DNA from: Kribbella flavida DSM 17836
GTDB taxonomy: Bacteria > Actinomycetota > Actinomycetes > Propionibacteriales > Kribbellaceae
Length of the DNA: 64,000 nucleotides
Reading direction: 5' to 3'
NCBI RefSeq assembly: GCF_000024345.1
Contig: NC_013729.1
Location: 7,006,001 to 7,070,000, forward strand
Shown: in pieces, positions 19,747 to 27,717 of the stretch
Position numbering within the stretch: the stretch's first letter is position 1
Layout: the number at the start of each line of letters is the position of its first letter
The notes under the pieces: generated by a model
The model's input: only the letters and a program-made list of their open reading frames with translations
Database searches by the model: none
Told to the model about the DNA's origin: nothing
Made by a program: the position numbers and the translations under genes

Positions 19747-20894
19747 GGCAACCCCACTACGGCCGGTCGGTCGACCCGGAAGGGCTCCGGGTCGACGTGC
19801 GGCGGCACACCGATGAAGAGCTCCGTCACCAGGCGGCCGGTCGACGCCGCGAGGCCGATGCCGGCACCTTCGTGGCCGGTCGCGTGCCAAAGGCCCGGCA
19901 CCCGCGGATCCGGCCCGAGGACCGGGAGGTGGTCCGGGGCGTAGGGCCGGAAACCGCCGTACGTCCGTATCACCGCGACGTCGGCGAGAAACGGGAACAG
20001 GCCGACCGCCTTGCGCGCCAGTTCCCGCAGGACGTGCACCTTGACCGTGTCGTCGAAGCCGATCCGCTCCCGGCTGGAACCGATCAGGACCGTGCCACTC
20101 CGGGTCGACTCGACCACCGTCGAGGTCTGCAGGTCCGCGTCGCCGCTGCCGACCGCGCCGACGTAGTCCGCGTCGTACACCTTGTGCCGTACGCACTCCG
20201 GCAGCGGCGCGGTGACCAGGATCATGCCGCGGCGTGGCAGCACCTCGATCGGTCCGCCGACCGCCGCGCCGAAGGCTCCCGCCCAGGGGCCGCAGGCGTT
20301 GACGACGGCCACGCAGTCGATCAGGCCCGCGTCCGTCTCCACACCGATCACCCGGCCGGTGGCTGCGCGTCGTACGGACACAGCGGTGACGCCGGACCGG
20401 ACCTCGCCGCCTCGGGAGCGAACGGCGGCCAGCAGGGCCGTGGTGGCGAGGACCGGCTGCAGCTGCGCGTCCTCGGGGTAGTAGGCGGCCGTCGTCACCG
20501 CGCGGGTCAACAGCGGCTCGAGCTCGAACGCCTCGGCCGGCGTGATCAGCTGCGCGTCGACGCCCGCCTCGCGCTGCTGGGCCGCGAACTTCTCCAGCGG
20601 TGCGGGATCCGTGGTCGCGACCACCAGGCCGCCCTTCGGCTCCCACTCGACGTCGGCGACCTGCTCCGGCAGCCGGGCGAGCACCTTCGGCCACTCCTGG
20701 CGCGACGCGATCGCCAACTGCAGCTCGGGCCCGGGCTCCTTGTCGGAGACCAGCACGTTGCCTTCGCCGGCCGCCGTCGTACCACCGGCCGGGGTGCCAC
20801 GGTCGAGCACGAGCACGTCGACGCCGGCCGCCGAGAGGGCTTCGGCGCAGGCGGCACCGATCATTCCCGCCCCGACCACCACCACGTCCGGCAT
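19743..20894 (-). CDS. DadA-family FAD-dependent oxidoreductase, D-hydroxyproline dehydrogenase catalytic subunit
   Basis: A 383-residue flavoprotein with a Rossmann opening PDVVVVGAGMIGAACAEAL, an RGTPAGGTT segment after the second strand, and a C-terminal FRPYAPDHLPVLGPDP stretch typical of D-amino acid dehydrogenase/HcnC-like subunits. It is the first gene of the hydroxyproline operon and pairs with the ferredoxin/FAD fusion downstream. ATG 20894 is preferred: homology starts immediately, and GGAG lies nine bases upstream. GTG 20918 would add eight residues but lies inside the operator-like palindrome. Confidence 0.88.
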   Translation of the reverse strand: MPDVVVVGAGMIGAACAEALSAAGVDVLVLDRGTPAGGTTAAGEGNVLVSDKEPGPELQLAIASRQEWPKVLARLPEQVADVEWEPKGGLVVATTDPAPLEKFAAQQREAGVDAQLITPAEAFELEPLLTRAVTTAAYYPEDAQLQPVLATTALLAAVRSRGGEVRSGVTAVSVRRAATGRVIGVETDAGLIDCVAVVNACGPWAGAFGAAVGGPIEVLPRRGMILVTAPLPECVRHKVYDADYVGAVGSGDADLQTSTVVESTRSGTVLIGSSRERIGFDDTVKVHVLRELARKAVGLFPFLADVAVIRTYGGFRPYAPDHLPVLGPDPRVPGLWHATGHEGAGIGLAASTGRLVTELFIGVPPHVDPEPFRVDRPAVVGLP

Positions 20895-20911
20895 CCGCCC
20901 ACTCCGCTCAT

Positions 20912-20929
20912 CGTTCACTTTAATGAACG
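20912..20929. promoter_or_regulatory. Operator-like palindrome before the hydroxyproline operon
   Basis: CGTTCA-CTTTAA-TGAACG: two perfect six-base arms around an A/T-rich centre, located 18-35 bases upstream of the first start codon of the operon. This is a likely binding site for the adjacent XRE-cupin regulator. Confidence 0.6.
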
Positions 20930-20977
20930 CTGCGAGCGTACGGCGCGCGCCCGGGTCAGGTCAACGGCCGAGCGGCC

Positions 20978-21580
20978 TCAGTCCAGGTGCAGGGTTTCCA
21001 GCACACCCGGGCTGGTGTCCGGCGGGTACTCCAGGAGCAGGACCGAGCGCACTTCGCCGTCCAGCGCCTCGTACTCGTGCGGCGCATCGGCCCGGAAGGC
21101 CAGGTAGTCGCCGGGTCCCAGCTCCTGGCTGCGGTCCCGTGCGGTGATGCGAACCCGTCCCGTGAGAACGACGTGGTGCTCGGTGCCGGGATGGCCGGTC
21201 GAGTGCTGCACCTTGCCGGGGCGGATGCGCTGGTCGTAGATCTCGAACAGGCTGCCGGGATTCTCGAGCCGCCGCAGCATCCGCAGGTCGACCGCCGCGC
21301 CGCTGAGCACGTCGGTGTCGGCGGAGCGGACCAGGACCAGGTCGGACGCCGGCGGCTCGCTCAGCAGGGCCGACACCGGGACGCCGAGAGCGTTCGACAG
21401 ACTGAACACCGTTTCGATGGTGGGATTGCCCGCGCCGGACTCCAGCTGCGACAGCGTGCCCTTCGCGATGCCGGACCGGCGGGCGAGCTCGGACAGGGAG
21501 ATGCCCTGCTCGTCCCGGCGCGCCCGCAGGTTGACCCCGAGCACGCGCCCCGCTCCCTGACCGCCCACAGCCGGGAGCAT
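20978..21580 (-). CDS. XRE-family regulator with cupin sensor domain
   Basis: A 200-residue regulator. The helix-turn-helix (about residues 15-75) reads LRARRDEQGISLSELARRSG followed by KGTLSQLESGAGNPTIETV. A C-terminal cupin follows, with HHVVLTGRVRI and PGDYLAFRADAPHEYEAL. Such HTH-cupin proteins regulate amino acid and amine catabolism (PuuR type). It lies just upstream of the hydroxyproline operon in the same orientation, 60 bases from the putative operator. Start chosen at ATG 21580; internal GTG codons near VLGVNLRARR are alternatives. Confidence 0.88.
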   Translation of the reverse strand: MLPAVGGQGAGRVLGVNLRARRDEQGISLSELARRSGIAKGTLSQLESGAGNPTIETVFSLSNALGVPVSALLSEPPASDLVLVRSADTDVLSGAAVDLRMLRRLENPGSLFEIYDQRIRPGKVQHSTGHPGTEHHVVLTGRVRITARDRSQELGPGDYLAFRADAPHEYEALDGEVRSVLLLEYPPDTSPGVLETLHLD

Positions 21581-21593
21581 GCCACACCCTGGC

Positions 21594-22631
21594 TCAGGGG
21601 ATGATCCGGCGGTGCCGCAGGTCCTCGAACAGGCGGTAGAACATCTGCTCGGTCTCCACGTACTCGTGGAAACCGGCCCGGCGGGCCTTCGACCCGTCGG
21701 CGAAGAAGTCGTAGTCCCAGCCGAAGACGAAGTCGGCGAACCCCCACGACGACACCTCGGCGTACGGCGTACCGGCGAGGCCGTGACGGACCTGCAGCTC
21801 CTTCCAGACCGGCTCCTTGTCGGCCATCACGTCCTGCAGCGACAGCTGCAGCGGCGGCGCCACGTCCATCCCGAACCACGCGGCCAGCCTCGGCCACAGC
21901 TCGTTCCAGCGGAACAGGTCGCCGTTCGTGATGTTGAACGCCTGGTTCGCCGCGGCCGGGCTGGTTGCCGCCCAGACGGTTGCTTTGGCCAACAAGTCGG
22001 CGTCGGTCAGCTCCAGCAGCGCGTCGTACGCGCCGGGCTTGCCGGGGAACCGCAGCGGAACGCCCAGCTCCTTCGAGATCGACGCGTAGCCGGCGATCGC
22101 GACGGCCAGGTTCATCGGGTTGCCGAGCGCGGTGCCGCCGACCACGGAGGGCCGCAGCGCCGACCAGGCCCAGCTCTTGCCCTGCTGCCGGTCCTCCAGG
22201 AACCGCTGCTGGTCGACGTTGAACTCCGGCGGCAGGTGCGGCGGATCGTCCTCCCGCGCCGGCGTCTTGAACGGGCCGAGATGTGCGCCGTACACCTTGT
22301 AGCCCTGCATCAGGCTGACGTGCCGCAGCCCGCGCGCGACCGGCTCGACGGCTTCGACCACGTGCACCAGCATCGCGAGGTTCGGCGCGACCAGCTCGGC
22401 CCAGGTCGGCCGGTCCTGGTACGCCGCGTAGAACACGTGGGTCACGTCGGTCAGCCCGGCCAGCTTCGCTCGGGTGTCGTCGATGTCCAGCAGGTCGACG
22501 GCGAGCTGCCCCGGCCCACCGCGCCGGGAGAGTCCGACCACGTCCCAGTCGGGTAGGCCGTTCAGCTGCGCGATCAGGTTGCTGCCGATCACGCCGTTCG
22601 CTCCGACCACCAGGGCCTGCTGTTTCGTCAT
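21594..22631 (-). CDS. PRISE-type NAD(P)-dependent reductase (atypical SDR)
   Basis: A 345-residue extended/atypical SDR. The nucleotide-binding motif is VVGANGVIGSNLI. The substrate-site signature of the progesterone 5beta-reductase/iridoid synthase-like group is visible in the MQGYKVYGAHLGPF stretch, where Lys and Tyr match the KxxY-type catalytic pair of these enzymes, plus ALRPSVVGG. Members reduce activated C=C bonds of enones or aldehydes. The physiological substrate here is unknown. ATG 22631 follows CTGGGGA. It is divergent from a LysR regulator, which probably controls it. Confidence 0.85.
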   Translation of the reverse strand: MTKQQALVVGANGVIGSNLIAQLNGLPDWDVVGLSRRGGPGQLAVDLLDIDDTRAKLAGLTDVTHVFYAAYQDRPTWAELVAPNLAMLVHVVEAVEPVARGLRHVSLMQGYKVYGAHLGPFKTPAREDDPPHLPPEFNVDQQRFLEDRQQGKSWAWSALRPSVVGGTALGNPMNLAVAIAGYASISKELGVPLRFPGKPGAYDALLELTDADLLAKATVWAATSPAAANQAFNITNGDLFRWNELWPRLAAWFGMDVAPPLQLSLQDVMADKEPVWKELQVRHGLAGTPYAEVSSWGFADFVFGWDYDFFADGSKARRAGFHEYVETEQMFYRLFEDLRHRRIIP

Positions 22632-22678
22632 GTCCCCAGCCTGTGGGAGAACCTGTGGATAAGTCCAAGGCATCCTTT

Positions 22679-22693
22679 TTACAATGTGCATAA
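22679..22693. promoter_or_regulatory. LysR-type box (T-N11-A)
   Basis: TTACAATGTGCATAA is an interrupted dyad of the T-N11-A type, placed ten bases before the lysR start in the 71-base divergent intergenic region. It could be used for autoregulation and for control of the PRISE gene. Confidence 0.5.
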
Positions 22694-22702
22694 ACTCAGC
22701 TC

Positions 22703-23605
22703 ATGGCTACGCTGCGTCAGCTGGAGTACCTGGTGACCGTGGTCGACCAGGGCTCCTTCACTCGCGCCGCCGAGTTGCTGCACGTCACCCAGCCCGCGCT
22801 GTCCCACCAGATCCGGGCGCTCGAACGCTCCGCGGGCGGACCGCTGCTGGAGCGCCTGCCGAAGAACCTGCGCCTCACCCCGACCGGCCGCGCGATGCTG
22901 CCCCACGCCCGGGCCGCGCTGGCCGATGCCGAACGCGCCCGGTGCGCCGCCCGGCAGGCGGCCGGCCTGGAGACCGGTGAGCTGCAGATCGCGACGCTCT
23001 ACTCGGTCAGCCTCGGCATCCTTCCGGCCGCGTTGAAGGCCTGGCGGCGCCAGTACGCGGACGTAGGCATCCGCCTCTTCGAGCACCGGCACACCGACGA
23101 GCTCGCCGAGGCGATGACCACCGGCCAGGCCGACCTGGCCATCGGCCCGTCACCGGCCGCGTGGACCGGCTCCACCCACCGCCTGGGCATCGAGGAGTTC
23201 GTCGTCGTCCTGGCCTCGGACGACGCGCTCGCGTCCTCGGACGGGGAGCAGGCCATCTCGCTGACCGAGTTGGCCGAGCGCGCATGGGTTCACTACACCC
23301 CCGGCCACGGCCTGGCCGATCTGCTCGACCAGGCTTGCGCGCAGGCGGGATTCCAGCCCCGGATCGCGGTCCGTACCGAACAGACCGCCGCTGCTCCAGC
23401 CCTCGCCGCGGCAGGGCTCGGCCCCGCCCTGGTCCCGGCCAACATCCTGCCGGCCGGCTTCGACGGGCTGGTCCTGCGCCCCGATCCGCCGATCTGCCGC
23501 ACCCTCACGGCGTACACGCGCGGCACGCCGGACTCGCTCTCCGCCGCCTTCATCGAGGTGATCCAGGCGGCCTGGCCGACCATTCCCGGTACCAAGCCGG
23601 GGTGA
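22703..23605 (+). CDS. LysR-family transcriptional regulator
   Basis: A 300-residue LTTR. The N-terminal HTH has the classical LRQLEYLVTVVDQGSFTRAAE and HVTQPALSHQIRALE segments, and residues 90-295 form the periplasmic-binding-protein-like effector domain. It is divergent from the PRISE reductase gene. The ATG at 22703 is only ten bases past the T-N11-A box, implying a short leader. Confidence 0.92.
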   Translation: MATLRQLEYLVTVVDQGSFTRAAELLHVTQPALSHQIRALERSAGGPLLERLPKNLRLTPTGRAMLPHARAALADAERARCAARQAAGLETGELQIATLYSVSLGILPAALKAWRRQYADVGIRLFEHRHTDELAEAMTTGQADLAIGPSPAAWTGSTHRLGIEEFVVVLASDDALASSDGEQAISLTELAERAWVHYTPGHGLADLLDQACAQAGFQPRIAVRTEQTAAAPALAAAGLGPALVPANILPAGFDGLVLRPDPPICRTLTAYTRGTPDSLSAAFIEVIQAAWPTIPGTKPG

Positions 23606-23611
23606 CCGGCT

Positions 23612-24067
23612 TCAGACCTTGGCGGGCAGGGAGAGCTGAGCCAGCGCCTTCACCAGGGGCGCCAGCTCGGGGAGTTCGGCGGCGGCCTCGAGCGCGGCCG
23701 TCAGGACTGCGTCGTGCGTGGGCTGGGCCTCGTCGAGCAGGTCACGGCCGGCCTTGGTGACCTCCGTGTAGATGCCGCGACGGTCGGTCGGGCACAGGTA
23801 GCGCTCGAGCAGCTTGCGATCCTCCAGCCGGTTCACCAGGCGGGTGGTCGCCGACTGGCTGAGCACCACGGCGTTCGACAGCTGGTTCATCCGCAGGTGG
23901 TAGTCGTCCTGCCGCGCCAGCACGTCGAGCACGCTGTACTCGCTGACCGACAGCGCGTAGTGCTTCTGCAAAGCGCGCTCGAGCTCGTCCTCGATCCGCG
24001 CGTGCAAGGCCGCGAGGGTGCGCCACCCCTGGGCCCGCGCCTCCGCGGCGTCGTCCGGTAGTCCCAC
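23612..24067 (-). CDS. MarR-family transcriptional regulator
   Basis: A 151-residue winged-helix protein. It shows SVSEYSVLDVLARQ, the recognition helix region AVVLSQSATTRLVNRLEDR, and the wing CPTDRRGIYTEVTKAG. GTG 24067 is supported by GAGGAGGAGC upstream. It is convergent with the LysR gene. The upstream region has dyads suited to autoregulation. The target gene is not evident; the secreted trypsin gene is the next gene on the other side of a 373-base gap. Confidence 0.9.
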   Translation of the reverse strand: MGLPDDAAEARAQGWRTLAALHARIEDELERALQKHYALSVSEYSVLDVLARQDDYHLRMNQLSNAVVLSQSATTRLVNRLEDRKLLERYLCPTDRRGIYTEVTKAGRDLLDEAQPTHDAVLTAALEAAAELPELAPLVKALAQLSLPAKV

Positions 24068-24440
24068 AGCTCCTCCTCACACCCCGCGTCCACAGCCGGC
24101 CCAGCACTGCGGTTACCTGTGCAATAACCGGCGCGTGCAACTATCGCGCACGCTGGTATTACTCACAGATTACCGTCCGAAGCAATAGTCCCCACGATCA
24201 AGCGGTTCGACCGAGCGCCCACAGCAGCCCCGCCGCGCCCGCTGGGAGAACTTGTGGTTGCGACCTCCCCGACCGCGCCGGTCGGAGGTTTTCCCTTGCC
24301 CTGCGCACCTTTTTGTGACACAGCGCTGACCCGACACCGATGTGCCCGGTGAATCGCTTGCTTCACGGACGGTGAAGCGATGACTCTTCTCAGTCAGAGG
24401 CCGCACCGCCCACGCGGCCGATGACACCTGGAGTGTGGAC
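24068..24440. promoter_or_regulatory. 373-base intergenic region with dyads and an orphan hairpin
   Basis: No gene is visible. Two inverted repeats lie near the marR start: GGTTA/TAACC at 24111-24129, and GCGTGC/GCACGC at 24133-24153. They are candidates for MarR binding. At 24263-24292 a stem of ACCTCC..GACC with GGTC..GGAGGT is followed by TTTT, terminator-like on the plus strand although no gene ends there; a short untranslated RNA or leader attenuator is possible. Confidence 0.45.
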
Positions 24441-25241
24441 ATGACCGGAAAGCTCACCTTCGCCCGTGCGGCCCTGGCCGCCGCTGTGGTCGCTCTCGCT
24501 TCGACCGGAGCGGTCGGTGCGGCGCAGGCCAAGCCGCCGGCCCCGCCGGTGACCAACATCGTCGGCGGCTCCCTGGCGAGCACCGCGCAGGCGCCCTGGG
24601 CGATCGCGCTGAACAACAGCCAGTCCCCGTCCCCGAGCGGCCAGTGGTGCGGTGCCACCCTGGTGAAGGCGAACAAGATCGTGACCGCCGCGCACTGCGT
24701 GACCAAGGCGCGCAGCACCTACACCGCGATCCAGGGCCGCGACAGCCTGAGCAGCACGACCGGCCGGACCTCGAAGATCGCGTCGATCTGGAAGGACCCG
24801 CAGTACGGCCGGGCGCCGGGCCACGACGTCGCCGTCCTGACCCTGGCCACGCCGTTCACCGGCGTACCGACGCTGCCGCTGGAGACCAGCCTCGCGGCGG
24901 ACGCCGTCGGTGCGCAGCCGACGGTGTACGGCTGGGGCAACACCGAGGGCACCGGTCCGGCAGACCGCTTCCAGAAGGTGCTCGTGCCGGTCCTGGGTGA
25001 CGCGTACTGCGGTCAGGTCTACGCGAACTACGACTACGTCGCCAACGGTGAGATCTGCGCCGGCTACAAGGAAGGCGGCAAGGATTCCTGCCAGGGCGAC
25101 TCCGGCGGCCCGCTCGTGCTCAACGGCCGGCTCTTCGGCGTCGTCTCCTGGGGCATCGGCTGCGCCGATGCCGGCAACCCGGGCGTGTACGCCGAGGTCG
25201 CGACGTACGCCGCGGCGCTGACCGCCCAGATCAACAGCTGA
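24441..25241 (+). CDS. Secreted trypsin-like serine protease (S1A)
   Basis: A 266-residue exported protease. The signal peptide ends at about AAQAK, and a short propeptide precedes the IVGG mature N-terminus. The catalytic triad is His85 (TAAHC), Asp129 (GHDVAVL) and Ser221 (CQGDSGGPL). Asp215 at the base of the S1 pocket (GKDSCQGD) predicts cleavage after Lys/Arg. Cys pairs match trypsin. ATG 24441 is chosen because GGAG lies seven bases upstream; the GTG six bases earlier is too close to it. Confidence 0.93.
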   Translation: MTGKLTFARAALAAAVVALASTGAVGAAQAKPPAPPVTNIVGGSLASTAQAPWAIALNNSQSPSPSGQWCGATLVKANKIVTAAHCVTKARSTYTAIQGRDSLSSTTGRTSKIASIWKDPQYGRAPGHDVAVLTLATPFTGVPTLPLETSLAADAVGAQPTVYGWGNTEGTGPADRFQKVLVPVLGDAYCGQVYANYDYVANGEICAGYKEGGKDSCQGDSGGPLVLNGRLFGVVSWGIGCADAGNPGVYAEVATYAAALTAQINS

Positions 25242-25288
25242 TCGCCCTGCTCGCAGGCTGACCGACTACTCAGCCGGCAGGCTGCACC

Positions 25289-25320
25289 GACGGCCGTTCC
25301 CTTTCCCGGGAGCGGCCGTC
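25289..25320. terminator. Bidirectional terminator hairpin
   Basis: GACGGCCGTTCCC pairs with GGGAGCGGCCGTC (13 pairs, one G-T wobble) across a six-base loop, between the convergent trypsin and sortase genes. Confidence 0.85.
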
Positions 25321-25326
25321 GTCGGG

Positions 25327-26070
25327 TCAGCCGATCGGCCGGGCGATGACGACGGCATTGCTCTCGTAGTCCGTGCCGTTCCAGTCCTCGCAGGTGACAA
25401 GCACCAGCCGGCCGGGCACGGTCTGGTCGAAGAGCCGGCCGGCCTGCTTGGCCAGGGCCCGTTTGCGGTAGGTGGTGACCGAGACGACGGAGTACCGCAG
25501 CGTTCGCCGGCCGGTGGCGACGCTGACCGCGTCCCCCGGTCGCAACGTGCCGAGGTCGTCGAACGCGCCGCCGCCGGTGTGCACGGTGTGCCCGGTGATG
25601 ATGGCCGATCCCCGGGCGGCTCCCGGCCGCGCCCCGTCGGACCACCAGCCGACCAGCCGGGGATTCGCCGGCGGGATCAACGTGCTGCCGTTGGCCCGGA
25701 TCCCGAGAACCCGCGCCGAGACCTTGAGTCGCGGTACGACGATCCGCTGCGGACCGCCCGCTGCCGGCCGGTGCGTGCCGGTGGCCTCGGGCAGGGCCGT
25801 GGACGGCGTGCTCGGCTGGTTCGCCGGTTTGCCCGGCGTCGTCGGCCGGCCCGGGGCTGGAGTCGAGGGTTTGGCCGGTGACTTGGCCGGGGACGACGGG
25901 GCGGCAGACGGCACAAGGCCGGCGGGCGATGCCGGCCGGCCTTGCTGGGTGTCGTCGTCGGGGCGGAACTGCAGGTAGCCACCGGCAACGACGAGGACCA
26001 CACCCGTCGCCAGCACCACCGCGGTCCGGCGCCGGCCGGGGCGGTGCTGACGATCAGGTCGAGCGGTCAT
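25327..26070 (-). CDS. Sortase (class E/F type)
   Basis: A 247-residue membrane-anchored transpeptidase. Its single N-terminal transmembrane segment is at about residues 16-35, followed by a Pro/Ser/Thr-rich spacer to about residue 105 and then the sortase beta-barrel. The catalytic His161 is in ITGHTVH and Cys227 in LVLVTCEDW, with the class F-like YESNAVVIARP ending. It links surface proteins to the cell wall after cleaving a C-terminal sorting signal. Its evident substrate is the tandem-repeat protein encoded immediately upstream: two bases separate that gene's stop from this ATG, so they form one operon. Confidence 0.9.
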   Translation of the reverse strand: MTARPDRQHRPGRRRTAVVLATGVVLVVAGGYLQFRPDDDTQQGRPASPAGLVPSAAPSSPAKSPAKPSTPAPGRPTTPGKPANQPSTPSTALPEATGTHRPAAGGPQRIVVPRLKVSARVLGIRANGSTLIPPANPRLVGWWSDGARPGAARGSAIITGHTVHTGGGAFDDLGTLRPGDAVSVATGRRTLRYSVVSVTTYRKRALAKQAGRLFDQTVPGRLVLVTCEDWNGTDYESNAVVIARPIG

Positions 26071-26071
26071 G

Positions 26072-27373
26072 TCAGAGCGCGTGCTTGCCCGGACGCAGGC
26101 GTCCCTTCAGCACGGCGGCGGCCATCAGGAGTCCACCGAGGACCAGCAGGGCGATGCCCCAGACGTTCTGCTGGCTGGTGCCCGCCGAGGTGTTGGCCAG
26201 CTGCGCCGAACCGGCCACACCGGCGTCGATCTCGGTCGGCACGACCACCGGGGTCGACGTGCTGGAGGTCGGCTGGCTCGGCGTCGGGGTCTGCGAGGGC
26301 GACTGCGACGGGGACTCGGACGGCGTGCCGCTCGGGCTGTCCGTCGGGGTCGGGGTCGGCGACTCGCTCGGGGTGTCGGTCGGCGTCGGGGTGTCGGACG
26401 GGGTGTCCGTGGGCGTCGGCGTGGGGGTCGGCGTCGGCGTGTCCGAAGGCGTGTCGGTCGGCGTCGGCGTCGGGGTGTCGCTCGGGGTGTCCGTCGGCGT
26501 CGGGGTGTCGGACGGGGTGTCGGTCGGCGTCGGCGTCGGGGTGTCGGACGGCGTGTCCGTGGGCGTCGGGGTCGGCGTCGGGGTGTCCGAAGGCGTGTCG
26601 GTCGGCGTCGGCGTCGGCGTCGGCGTGTCGGACGGCGTGTCCGTCGGCGTCGGGGTGTCGGACGGGGTGTCGGTCGGCGTCGGCGTCGGGGTGTCGGACG
26701 GCGTGTCCGTGGGCGTCGGGGTCGGCGTCGGGGTGTCCGAAGGCGTGTCCGTCGGCGTCGGGGTGTCCGAAGGCGTGTCCGTCGGCGTCGGGGTGTCCGA
26801 AGGCGTGTCGGTCGGCGTCGGGGTCGGCGTGGTCGGCGTGCCGTAGCAGAACGACACGTGGCTCAGCTCGTAGAACGTCTTCTGCTTGGTGTTGACGTTC
26901 ACCGGAGCGTGCAGCGACGTACCGACCGTCGTACCGGCCGGGCGGTAGTCGTAGAAGTTGGCGTTCGGGCCGCCCTTGACGATGACGCCGAGAATCGTGC
27001 CGCCGGTGGCGGTGAAGTCGACCACCTCGCTCCCGGTCTGGTCACCGTCGTGCGCCGGGTCGTCGGCGGCGAGCCGACGAACGTCGATGGTGATCTCCAG
27101 GTCGCCGGCTTTCTGCGAACCGTCCTTCACCTTGCCGTCGAACTTCAGCTCCTTGGCCCCCGGCACCAACGTCGCGCAGTTCGGGTTGCCGTCGTGCGGT
27201 GTGCCGTCGGCCGAGGCGGACGGCGCCAACATCACCGTGACGCCGCCCAGAGCGACGACGACGGCACCCGCGCCGGCCAGCATGGTCGTGCCCCGCGCGG
27301 TGGCCGCCTTGACGGCGTCCCGAACGCGCGCTGCCTTCGATGCGTTCACAGAAAAGTTCCCCACTGTTGTCAT
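26072..27373 (-). CDS. Sortase-anchored surface protein with Thr/Pro/Asp tandem repeats
   Basis: 433 residues. A long signal peptide ends near PSASADG. A globular domain of about 120 residues follows ([14 protein letters not shown] to [11 protein letters not shown], with a Cys pair), then a stalk of [11 protein letters not shown]-type repeats for about 170 residues, and a C-terminal sorting signal: LANTSAG, a hydrophobic helix ([19 protein letters not shown]) and a basic tail ([11 protein letters not shown]). The pentapeptide LANTS deviates from LPXTG and LAXTG. The gene is co-transcribed with the sortase. The globular domain is of unknown function; ligand binding or adhesion is inference. 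Confidence 0.85.
   Translation of the reverse strand: MTTVGNFSVNASKAARVRDAVKAATARGTTMLAGAGAVVVALGGVTVMLAPSASADGTPHDGNPNCATLVPGAKELKFDGKVKDGSQKAGDLEITIDVRRLAADDPAHDGDQTGSEVVDFTATGGTILGVIVKGGPNANFYDYRPAGTTVGTSLHAPVNVNTKQKTFYELSHVSFCYGTPTTPTPTPTDTPSDTPTPTDTPSDTPTPTDTPSDTPTPTPTPTDTPSDTPTPTPTDTPSDTPTPTDTPSDTPTPTPTPTDTPSDTPTPTPTPTDTPSDTPTPTPTDTPSDTPTPTDTPSDTPTPTPTDTPSDTPTPTPTPTPTDTPSDTPTPTDTPSESPTPTPTDSPSGTPSESPSQSPSQTPTPSQPTSSTSTPVVVPTEIDAGVAGSAQLANTSAGTSQQNVWGIALLVLGGLLMAAAVLKGRLRPGKHAL
26341..26835 (-). repeat. Tandem repeat encoding the [11 protein letters not shown] stalk
   Basis: About 500 bases of imperfect tandem units on the plus strand reading GTGTCCGTCGGCGTCGGGGT and variants, in units of 18 to 36 bases. 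All length changes are multiples of three, keeping the reading frame. It is a likely site of copy-number variation and of assembly error. Confidence 0.9.
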
Positions 27374-27717
27374 GCCGGTTCCGGACCGGCGAAGTCGTCG
27401 GCCGATCGGTACGCCGACTGCGGCCGTGCTCGCGTGCCGTCCCGCTGTGGCGCAGGGCCGTACCGGCCCGCGCGACCGATCCCCGGTCGTCCGCGCCGCC
27501 CCCGACAGGACTGCGGCTGCATCCTTCTAGATCCCGTGCCCGCGGGACAAGTGAACTTCTGGTGTCTCGTCGAAGGCTTTACAAACGCGGCCGTTGCCGA
27601 GGTCATGCAAACGCTATCCGTAGCTGTGGGCAACGTTCTGCGCTCGTCCGGTGGCAGAAAGTGCGCTCCTAAAACATCGTGTCAGTAGATTGAACAGTGT
27701 TTTAGTAAGCTGCACCC
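27374..27717. other. 344-base divergent intergenic region
   Basis: No gene is visible. It must hold the promoter of the surface-protein/sortase operon and that of the TetR gene. Close to the TetR start, AACAGTGTT (palindromic around G) within an A/T-richer stretch, TTGAACAGTGTTTTAGTAAG, is a plausible TetR autoregulatory operator and promoter. Confidence 0.4.

Noticed and set aside
26341-26835. Regularly repeating DNA that might suggest a CRISPR array
   Set aside because: The units are contiguous, without unique spacers, vary in multiples of three bases and encode a continuous Thr/Pro/Asp-rich stalk in frame.
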